A stretch of 64,000 nucleotides of DNA from Pirellulales bacterium (GTDB lineage: Bacteria; Planctomycetota; Planctomycetia; Pirellulales; JAEUIK01). The notes under the pieces were generated by a model, which was not told the DNA's origin, made no database searches, and saw only the letters and a program-made list of their open reading frames with translations. Where the stretch lies: assembly GCA_019636335.1 (NCBI GenBank), contig JAHBXR010000020.1, positions 62,001-126,000 of the forward strand, read 5' to 3'. Of this stretch, positions 1-6,351 are shown one piece after another. Within the stretch, counting starts at the first letter, position 1. Each line of letters opens with the position of its first letter. Position numbers and translations under genes: made by a program.

Positions 1-1
1 C

Positions 2-1351
2 TTCGTCGATGCTTCGCGCATCGAGCGGCTCGACCGTGTGGCACTCAAGCTGCACGAGCCCTGTCACGCCGGCGCGGCCCTCGCCTTCGACCATCCCTGG
101 GAAGGTCCCTTCTGCGGCTACGTCACCCTCTTTCGCGATGGCGACAAGTTCCGCATGTACTACCGCGGCATGCACGAGGCAGACGCCGATGGCTCGCCGG
201 GCGAAACCACCTGTTACGCCGAAAGCACCGACGGCATCCATTGGGAAAAACCCAACCTCGGCCTCTTCGAAGTGCAAGGCACCCGCGAGAACAACGTCGT
301 GCTGGCCGACGCCGCGCCGGCCACACATAACTTCGCCCCCTTTCTCGATACCCGGCCCGACGTACCCGCCGACGAGCGTTACAAGGCGCTGGGGGGCACC
401 GCGCAGAGCGGCCTGATCGCCTACGTCTCGGCCGACGGTCTGCGCTGGCGCCCCCTCCAGGCCGATCCCGTCTTCCAAGACAGCGGTTGGGTCTTCGACT
501 CGCAGAACAACGCCTGCTGGTCCGAGGCCGAGCAGTGCTACGTCCTCTACTATCGCAAGTCGCCCGAAAAAGTCCGCTCGATCGCCCGCGCCACGAGTCC
601 CGATTTTCGTTCCTGGACCGCCGGCGAGATGATGGACTTCGGCCCCGCGCCGGTCGAGCATCTCTACACGAACCAGACGCAGCCCTACCACCGGGCGCCG
701 CAATACTACATCGGCGTGGCGGCCCGCTTCCTGCCCGGCCGGCAGGTAATCACCGCCGAAGAGGCCCAGCAGATCGGCGTCAACCCGAAGTACTTCGGCG
801 ATGTCTCCGACGCCGTGCTCCTCACCAGCCGCGGCGGGCTGCGGTACGACCGCGCCTTCGCCGAAGCGTTCGTCCGACCTGGCCCCGGCCTCGAGAATTG
901 GGTCTCGCGCACCAACTACCCGGCGCGGGGCATCCTCGACACCGGCCCCCACGAAATGTCCCTCTACGTGCAAAAGAACTACGGTCAGCCCACCGCCCGA
1001 CTCGACCGCTACACGCTTCGACCCGACGGTTTTATCTCGGCCCATGCCCCCTACGCGGGCGGCGAGCTGGTGACCAAACCTTTCACGTTCGGCGGGACGG
1101 ACGAGATCCAAGCCTTGCGTCTGAACTTCGCCACGTCGGCCGCCGGGGGGATCAAGGTCGAACTGCAAGATGCCGCCGGCAAGCCGATTCCTGGCTTCAC
1201 CCTCGACGAATCGATCGAGCTGGTGGGCGACGACCTCGACCGCGCGGTAAGCTGGAAATCGAGCCCGCAGCTCCACAAGCTCGCCGGCCAACCGGTCCGC
1301 CTGCGATTCGTCATGCACGACGCCGACCTGTACGCGTTCCAGTTCCGCTAG
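2..1351 (+). CDS. Beta-propeller glycosidase-like protein (5' end outside window)
   Basis: The frame is open from base 2 and reads FVDASRIERLDRV before the first possible internal start, a GTG at 38. That pattern fits the inside of a protein, so the true start lies upstream of the window. The visible part has about 449 residues. It contains repeated blades of the type 'YYRGMHEADADG..CYAESTDGIHWEKP' and 'FDSQNNACWSEAEQCYVLYYR', as in five-bladed beta-propellers related to the GH32/GH43/GH62 N-terminal fold. The C-terminal ~100 residues look like a beta-sandwich. Proteins of this build are frequent in planctomycetes and are usually annotated as hypothetical or glycosidase-like. The substrate cannot be read from the sequence. 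No catalytic residues are assigned. Confidence 0.75.
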   Translation, partial: FVDASRIERLDRVALKLHEPCHAGAALAFDHPWEGPFCGYVTLFRDGDKFRMYYRGMHEADADGSPGETTCYAESTDGIHWEKPNLGLFEVQGTRENNVVLADAAPATHNFAPFLDTRPDVPADERYKALGGTAQSGLIAYVSADGLRWRPLQADPVFQDSGWVFDSQNNACWSEAEQCYVLYYRKSPEKVRSIARATSPDFRSWTAGEMMDFGPAPVEHLYTNQTQPYHRAPQYYIGVAARFLPGRQVITAEEAQQIGVNPKYFGDVSDAVLLTSRGGLRYDRAFAEAFVRPGPGLENWVSRTNYPARGILDTGPHEMSLYVQKNYGQPTARLDRYTLRPDGFISAHAPYAGGELVTKPFTFGGTDEIQALRLNFATSAAGGIKVELQDAAGKPIPGFTLDESIELVGDDLDRAVSWKSSPQLHKLAGQPVRLRFVMHDADLYAFQFR

Positions 1352-1396
1352 AGTGGCCAGTGCAATGCTCCCTAACCCCTGACCACTATTCCCTGA

Positions 1397-2098
1397 ATGC
1401 AACCTCTCACCTGCCAGTACTGCCGCCAGCGTTTCACCCCCACGCCGTGGGAAGAGCCGGTGACGTGCCCGCACTGTGGCGAGGAGCTCACGAGCGAGGC
1501 GGCCACCGACACCATGCGCACGGTGGCGCGCGTCTCGAATCTCGCCGAGGTGGGATACTTCGAAGAAGTGCTGCAGGCGGCCGGCATCGAGACCAAGATT
1601 CTCGAGCACGACGACTACAACGCCGTCAGTGGCGACTGGAGCCGTACCTACGTCTTGCGCGTCGACCAGCAGCGGGCCGATGAGGCGGTCACGCTGCTCG
1701 AACGCGCGCTCGCGGCAACCACCGACGTGGACGACACCGAACGCATCCGGCCGGCCAACACACCAGGCCGTTTCACCTCGGCCGGCATCATCGCCCTGCT
1801 CGGCGGGGCCTTCCTGGTGCTCCTCTATATCGGCGCGGACCACCGCCGCGATCTGCTCGAAGGGGTGCGACTCCCCGAAGAACAAGCCGCCGGCCCGCGC
1901 CCCGCCCTCTGGCGTGCGCTCGCCGAAGAGCAAACGCCCCTCAGTTCCCCCCTCGACGGCAAGCGTCCCCGCCGACGAATCTACTACGACCAGGAAGGGG
2001 ACATCATCCTGCTCGAAGAAGATCGCGACGGCGACGGCCGCATCGATCGCACCCGCGGCTTCCGCGGCGCCGGAGTCGTCTTCGACCGAGACTGGTAA
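1397..2098 (+). CDS. Zinc-ribbon, DUF2007-like, single-TM protein
   Basis: This protein has 233 residues. An N-terminal zinc ribbon is formed by CQYC (residues 6-9) and CPHC (about 24-27). Next comes a region 'VARVSNLAEVGYFEEVLQAAGIETKILEHD' that fits DUF2007, a small ferredoxin-like putative signal-transducing domain. One hydrophobic helix follows (about residues 128-146, GIIALLGGAFLVLLYIG), then an acidic tail ending in 'EDRDGDGRIDRTRGFRG'. The tail resembles an EF-hand-like Asp-rich loop and may bind calcium. The gene starts 45 bp after the preceding one, so the two may be cotranscribed. Function is unknown. Confidence in the gene is good; the domain names are from family recognition only. 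Confidence 0.75.
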   Translation: MQPLTCQYCRQRFTPTPWEEPVTCPHCGEELTSEAATDTMRTVARVSNLAEVGYFEEVLQAAGIETKILEHDDYNAVSGDWSRTYVLRVDQQRADEAVTLLERALAATTDVDDTERIRPANTPGRFTSAGIIALLGGAFLVLLYIGADHRRDLLEGVRLPEEQAAGPRPALWRALAEEQTPLSSPLDGKRPRRRIYYDQEGDIILLEEDRDGDGRIDRTRGFRGAGVVFDRDW

Positions 2099-2100
2099 AA

Positions 2101-2259
2101 GCACGTCCGTATGCTCGGCGAACTTTCGTCGCCCTCAGCGCCTGCGAGATGGGGCTCGGCGATCTGCGCATCGGCGAGCGCGTCACCTACCGCTACGCCG
2201 GACGCGACTTCCGCCTGACCGACGTCGCCAGGCGCCTTTTGACCCCCGTCCTTGCATGA
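2101..2259 (+). pseudogene. Short open stretch with a CHAT-like motif, possible gene remnant
   Basis: Immediately after the stop of the DUF2007 gene, another frame reads FVALSACEMGLGDLRIGE from base 2125 and continues to a TGA at 2257. 'LSACExGLGD' is the cysteine-containing signature of CHAT-family proteases; the true one in this window is at about 21557. The rest of a CHAT domain is absent, and what follows (VTYRYAGRDFRLTDVARR) does not match it. No start codon with a ribosome-binding site is seen. It may be a decayed fragment, a small unrecognised gene starting at the ATG at 2149, or coincidence. Confidence 0.25.
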
Positions 2260-2684
2260 TCGTCATGCTCGGACCTCTCCCGACCCCGAAAATCCCCCCA
2301 ATCCGGGCCGCGGCCTCGCTGACTCCGCTCCGCGCTGCTAACGACCCCAGGGCGCCCAGCGGAAGCCCGGAAAACGTGGTAGCATCATCCCTGAACCAGG
2401 CTCTTTAGCCGCGCGGACAGCAATAAATGCTGGAAAATCCACCCGCCGCGTCGTAACCTCTGGAAGTGGGGGTCCTTCCCCCGTACCGCACAATCGGCAG
2501 CCTCGAAACCGGCAGACAGCCCGCTGCCAGACCTCCGCGGCCCGTGCGCCCCCCGTCGCGCCCGAGCCCCGTAGGAATCGCGGAAGCGTGGAACTTTTTG
2601 CGCCCCGTCGTCGTCCCAAACTGGCGAAGGCGACGACGTTCGGCGCCAGCATCGCAGTCAGAACTACACGTGGAGAACTGGAAG
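2260..2684. other. Intergenic stretch with no recognised gene
   Basis: About 425 bases of GC-rich sequence separate the remnant above from the next secreted protein. Frames are open here by composition only. I see no RNA gene or clear inverted repeat. The last 20 bases carry GGAG (about 2672) as the ribosome-binding site of the following gene. Confidence 0.5.
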
Positions 2685-3236
2685 ATGCCTAACAAAAAGA
2701 AACAACGCCTGTCGACCGTCGTGCTCCTGGCGAGCACGCTGGGCGCCCTGCCCGCCCTCGCGGACGAACCGGTCCCAACCAGTTTCACGCTCGAGGAAAT
2801 CGTCGTCGAACCGCGCGAAAACCCCACCGTCGAACAGCCCGCCAACCGTGCCGAGCTCGGCCGCCGCGGACAGGGAGACAAGGTCAACCGGCTCAAGATC
2901 AGCGGCGCGCCCAAGGCGGCCCTCGCCCCCCCCAGCGCCGCTTTCAACAAGCAGGCCCTCGCCGCCGGTGCTCGCGTCGAACCCCTCAACACCGAAAACA
3001 AATCGAGCATCGCCGCCGGCGCTGCCGACGGCCGCACGACCAAGGTGCAAAACCTGAACGCCAACCGCAAGACGGCCCTCACCGACAAAGACGCCGGCAA
3101 GATCAACAAGCTCAACACGAAGAAGCTCCAAAGCCGCCTCCTCTCGGACAGGTCCCCTGAGAAGTCGGCCGAACTCGCCCCCAACGAAGCGGCCGCCGTA
3201 CGCGATAATCCCGCTCAGGCCACCGCCAAACAGTAA
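2685..3236 (+). CDS. Secreted Ala/Lys-rich hypothetical protein
   Basis: The start at 2685 was chosen because it gives a clean signal peptide (MPNKKKQRLSTVVLLASTL... cleaved after ALA-DE) and sits behind GGAG with suitable spacing. A longer frame upstream has no such features. The mature part, about 155 residues, is low in hydrophobic residues and rich in Asn, Ala, Lys and Arg. It contains loosely repeated segments of the form 'KVNRLKISG', 'KVQNLNANRK', 'KINKLNTKKL', which suggests an extended or coiled architecture. There is no recognisable catalytic motif. It precedes an exported M48 protease, but the 227-bp gap between them contains two inverted repeats, so shared transcription is doubtful. 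Confidence 0.6.
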   Translation: MPNKKKQRLSTVVLLASTLGALPALADEPVPTSFTLEEIVVEPRENPTVEQPANRAELGRRGQGDKVNRLKISGAPKAALAPPSAAFNKQALAAGARVEPLNTENKSSIAAGAADGRTTKVQNLNANRKTALTDKDAGKINKLNTKKLQSRLLSDRSPEKSAELAPNEAAAVRDNPAQATAKQ

Positions 3237-3256
3237 CCAAAAGCTGTAACTCAGTG

Positions 3257-3277
3257 GCACAGGCCGCCCGCCTGTGC
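3257..3277. repeat. Short dispersed hairpin (GCACAGGC type)
   Basis: GCACAGGC is followed after five bases by GCCTGTGC, a perfect 8-bp stem. A near-identical hairpin lies at 47034-47054, before zwf. Both are intergenic and both are followed by 'GCAGAT/GGACAGAT'-like sequence. This looks like a dispersed intergenic repeat. Confidence 0.6.
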
Positions 3278-3292
3278 GGACAGATGATCTCG

Positions 3293-3372
3293 GGTGGCAC
3301 CGACGATTTCGCGTGGGCAGACTCTCCGCCAGCAAAACGATCAGAGTCGCGAAATCGTCGGCGTTGCCACCC
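3293..3372. repeat. Divergent copy of the dispersed CACCGA-CGGTG hairpin element
   Basis: The left arm CACCGACGATTTCGCG (3298-3313) pairs with CGCGAAATCGTCGGCG (3348-3363), and outer bases GGTGGCA/TTGCCACC extend the stem. Arm spacing and outer sequence resemble the copies at 6169, 37944, 41729 and 53040, but the core bases differ in both arms in a compensating way. This copy lacks the GTCGCGCAGCGAC tail. Confidence 0.5.
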
Positions 3373-3463
3373 AACGGCAGGGCACGTGCCGAGCCAGCGG
3401 CACGCCGACCCCCCAGCAACGGCTTCCACGCAAACAACGCCCGATCGATCGAGGAACCCTTCG

Positions 3464-5365
3464 ATGTCCGCCCTACGCAACAACCTTATGCTCGCGCGAA
3501 CGCTCGCCGCCGCCACGGTGCTGTGCGGCCTGCTCCTCGTGGCCCCTCCGGCCCGCGCCGAAATCAGTGAGTCCGATCAGAAGCTGGTCCAGGATGTCTG
3601 GGCCCGCCTGCTCGCCGTGGCCGAGCCCCCCGAAGGCTTCGCCTGGCCCCCCACGATCGAAATCGTCGAGAACAAAGATTGCAACGCCTACGCGACGATT
3701 CGCCCATCGAAAGAAGGGGACGACCCCAACCTCCGCTATCCGATTTCCGTGGTCTTCACCGGCATGCTCGATCAGATCATCCAGGGGGACCCCGATCGGC
3801 TCGCCTTCATCCTCGGTCACGAGCTTTCGCACATCACGTGCGGCCACGTCGTCACCCCCAGCACAGGCAAGCCCAAGTTCATCGAGATCGTCTACACCCG
3901 CATCGACGAGAACGAGGCCGACGTCGAAGGGGCCAAGCTCATGGTCAAGGCCGGCTACTCCCTGCCCAGGGGGATCAAGGGCATTCAGCGCATCATCGAG
4001 CTTGGCTTGGAGTACACCTCCTTCGAAGGTCTCAGCGTCGACCACCCCTCGTGGAAAGACCGCCTCGTCCTCATCGACGGCGAACAGTCGAAGATCTGGA
4101 AGAGCATGAGCGCCTTCGAGAATGGCAATATCTTCCTCGCCACCGAAAACTATCCCATGGCCGAGTCCTGTTTCCGCTTCGTTATCAAGGATTTTCCCAA
4201 CTGCTACGAAGCCTGGGCCAATCTCGGCTACGCACTCCTCATGCAATACTGCGATGGCCTCGAGGAAGAAGACCTCCGCAGCTTCGCCGTCGGCCAGATT
4301 CTTGTCGGTGGCTTTTACTCACGTCCCAATTCTCTCTCTGCCGGTCTGCGCGGACCCGACTCGGAAGTCTGGTTCGAGGCCATCGGCGCCCTGCGAGAAG
4401 CCCTCCGTCTCAAGCCCGACCTCACGCTCGCCAAGGCCAACCTGGGCGTCGCCTACCTCGTCTGCCCCGATGGCAAGGATGTCGGCAACGCCACCCGCTT
4501 CCTCACCGAGGCCGCCAGCGACGCCATGAAGGACGACTCGCTCGATCCCCTCATGCGGGCCGCCATCCTGCTCAACGCCGGCGTCGTCGATCTCGCCGGC
4601 GGCAACGCCACCGACGGCGAATCGAAGTTCACCGAAGTCGAAAAGCTGGGCAAGGAGCTTCCCGGAGGCAGGCCCGCCACCACCACGGCGCTGGCCACCG
4701 CGCTGCAATACAACCGCGCCACCATGCTCATGGCCTCCCCCAACGTCGATCAGCGCCGCCGCGCCCTCGACGAGTGGGAGCTGTACCTCCGCTCGGCCAC
4801 CCCCGCCTCGGCCTGGTGGGCCCTGGGTTACGACAGCTACGCCAAGCTCTGCAAGGAACTGAACGCCACTCCCAAGACCAAGGACGAACTGCAAAAGGCC
4901 GGCAAGGAAAGCTTCCGCCTCGTCGTCTCCGTGCCGCTCGCCTCGGGCGAAACGATCGACCTCGGCAATCCGGTCCAAGCCGAACTCGCCAAGCTCGGCG
5001 AACCAGAAACCCTCCCCATCGCCCCGCGCCGTGGCAAGCTCATGCGATATCGCTACAACGATCTCGGCCTCGAGGTGCTCGGGCTCGAAGACGTCATCGC
5101 CGTGCGACTCAGCGGCCCGAACGCCCCCGAGCTGCCCCTGCGTGGCTCCGGCCTCACCGGCGGCAAAAAGTCGATCAAGATCGGCATGACCAAAGACGAT
5201 CTCGAAAAGCTTCTCGCCGGCCAGGACTACGACTTCCGCGAGCTCGACGATCCCGAAAAATCCTACCGCTTTTATCGGAACCTGGGGCTCGCCGTCCGCA
5301 TCGAAGGAGGCAAGGTGGTCGAGCTCGTCGTCGCCCAGATTCCCCAGCGCGATCGCCAGACCTGA
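3464..5365 (+). CDS. Secreted M48-family metalloprotease with TPR region
   Basis: The protein has 633 residues from ATG 3464, which is preceded by GAGG and starts a clear signal peptide (residues 1-28, ending APPARA-E). An M48 zinc protease motif HELSH sits at residues 119-123, and the third ligand is in 'DENEADVEGAKLM' near residue 151. After the protease domain, about residues 210-460 show helical TPR-like repeats ('AWANLGYALLMQY', 'TLAKANLGVAYLVCP'). The C-terminal 150 residues resemble none I can name. M48 proteases of this kind (compare BepA/LoiP, which also combine M48 and TPR) act in envelope quality control; export here is inferred from the signal peptide. The next gene lies 96 bp downstream on the same strand. 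Confidence 0.85.
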   Translation: MSALRNNLMLARTLAAATVLCGLLLVAPPARAEISESDQKLVQDVWARLLAVAEPPEGFAWPPTIEIVENKDCNAYATIRPSKEGDDPNLRYPISVVFTGMLDQIIQGDPDRLAFILGHELSHITCGHVVTPSTGKPKFIEIVYTRIDENEADVEGAKLMVKAGYSLPRGIKGIQRIIELGLEYTSFEGLSVDHPSWKDRLVLIDGEQSKIWKSMSAFENGNIFLATENYPMAESCFRFVIKDFPNCYEAWANLGYALLMQYCDGLEEEDLRSFAVGQILVGGFYSRPNSLSAGLRGPDSEVWFEAIGALREALRLKPDLTLAKANLGVAYLVCPDGKDVGNATRFLTEAASDAMKDDSLDPLMRAAILLNAGVVDLAGGNATDGESKFTEVEKLGKELPGGRPATTTALATALQYNRATMLMASPNVDQRRRALDEWELYLRSATPASAWWALGYDSYAKLCKELNATPKTKDELQKAGKESFRLVVSVPLASGETIDLGNPVQAELAKLGEPETLPIAPRRGKLMRYRYNDLGLEVLGLEDVIAVRLSGPNAPELPLRGSGLTGGKKSIKIGMTKDDLEKLLAGQDYDFRELDDPEKSYRFYRNLGLAVRIEGGKVVELVVAQIPQRDRQT

Positions 5366-5461
5366 TCCCCCCAGCCCACGTACGTTCGAGAACGATCCAT
5401 CGATCCCATCACCAGATTTGTTGACTCCCGTTCAACACCATCCGCAGAAGGAACACGAACC

Positions 5462-6022
5462 ATGTCTCGCTTCATCCGTCGCAGCTTGCTCGCCCTGACC
5501 GCCGTCGCCCTGTTGAGCACCGCCGGGCTGTCGGTCGCCCAGGCTCAACCCAAGAACCCCAACGACGCCGCCGCCCCGGCCGCCTCGGCCGGTCCGTCGC
5601 TCGAGCAACTGCTCGACGCCGCCGGCTTCGCCTACTCGAAGCAAACCTTCGACGACGGCAACGTCGCCTACCGCATCACGGTCGAGGCCAACGGCGAAGT
5701 CTCCATCGTGGTCGCCAGCGAGCGCACCATGGGCTGGAAAGATTCCAAGGGGAACGACGTGAAGCTCGTCTACATCTGGACCACCATCACGCCGGTGGCC
5801 GACGGGGTCGAGCTGCCCGCTTCCATGCTCAAGCGCATCGCCGAGCTGAACGATCAGTACCTCATCGGCGGCGTCAGCGCCCCGAAGGGAGGCGTCTACT
5901 ACTGCAACTCGTTCTGGCTCCGCACGGCCGACCCCGAAATCCTCGCCGACGAACTCGTCCTGGCCCACAACTCCCGCCTCAGCCTCCGCAAGGAACTCCT
6001 CCCCTACATGAGCGAGAACTAG
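5462..6022 (+). CDS. Exported YbjN/CesT-like small protein (paralogue 1)
   Basis: This protein has 186 residues with a signal peptide (residues 1-28, ending AQAQ). The conserved part begins 'LEQLLDAAGFAYSK' and continues through 'YRITVEANGEVSIVVASERTMGWKDSKGNDVKLVY', an alpha-beta pattern like the YbjN or type III chaperone fold. That assignment is tentative. A clear paralogue is at 15434-15991 on the other strand, sharing 'GFAY', 'YRITVE', 'TMGWKDS.GNDVKLVY' and 'GVY.CN.F.LR.AD'. The two point towards each other and enclose the CRISPR-Cas locus. AAGGA precedes the start at 5462. Confidence 0.8.
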   Translation: MSRFIRRSLLALTAVALLSTAGLSVAQAQPKNPNDAAAPAASAGPSLEQLLDAAGFAYSKQTFDDGNVAYRITVEANGEVSIVVASERTMGWKDSKGNDVKLVYIWTTITPVADGVELPASMLKRIAELNDQYLIGGVSAPKGGVYYCNSFWLRTADPEILADELVLAHNSRLSLRKELLPYMSEN

Positions 6023-6041
6023 TAGCCGTAGTGACAATAAA

Positions 6042-6067
6042 GTAGGTCAGGTACGCCGTACCTGGCA
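6042..6067. repeat. Dispersed AGGTCAGGTAC-type intergenic repeat
   Basis: GTAGGTCAGGTACGCCGTACC contains the palindromic core GGTACGCCGTACC. The same unit occurs twice, in opposite orientations, at 27722-27801. It is intergenic with no gene assigned. Confidence 0.55.
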
Positions 6068-6087
6068 AACAACCAGGCAAAGTCCAC

Positions 6088-6126
6088 CAAACGCCCGGGC
6101 ACGAAAAAAATCGCCCCGGGCGTTTG
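6088..6126 (+). terminator. Hairpin downstream of the YbjN-like gene
   Basis: CAAACGCCCGGG (6088-6099) pairs perfectly with CCCGGGCGTTTG (6115-6126) across a 15-base A-rich loop. It is the right distance to end transcription from the gene stopping at 6022. No long T run follows, so it may be a structural boundary rather than a classical Rho-independent terminator. Confidence 0.45.
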
Positions 6127-6168
6127 CCTGCGCGTAGGCAATTTGAACAACACCGCGGACGAGTAGCC

Positions 6169-6255
6169 GGGTAGCACCGATCACCTTGCGGAAAAAGTCC
6201 TCCCTCGGAAACCACCCCCAGTCGCAAGAGGGTCGGTGTCGCGCAGCGACCAGAG
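6169..6255 (+). repeat. Dispersed inverted-repeat element, copy 1
   Basis: The copy reads GGTAGCACCGATCACCTTGCG, about 32 bases, CGCAAGAGGGTCGGTG, then the mini-hairpin GTCGCGCAGCGAC and CAGAGG. Arm pairing is less perfect than in the other copies (CACCTT against AAGAGG). It lies between the YbjN-like gene and the CRISPR leader. Confidence 0.65.
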
Positions 6256-6351
6256 GAACGCGGGACTGCTTGATCGAACGTTCGACAGAACGCGTAGGTC
6301 ACGCACCCATGTGCGTGACAATGTAAACGATTGCTCGTGGTAGAGGGATTG
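6256..6351 (+). promoter_or_regulatory. Putative CRISPR leader with two palindromes
   Basis: These 96 bases directly precede the first repeat. They contain a perfect 12-bp palindrome TCGAACGTTCGA (6274-6285) and a perfect 9-bp inverted repeat GTCACGCAC-CCAT-GTGCGTGAC (6298-6319). The stretch just before the first repeat is less GC-rich (AATGTAAACGATTGC). Because a degenerate repeat marks the other end of the array, this side is the likely leader, where new spacers are added. The palindromes could be protein-binding sites or RNA hairpins. Confidence 0.5.
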
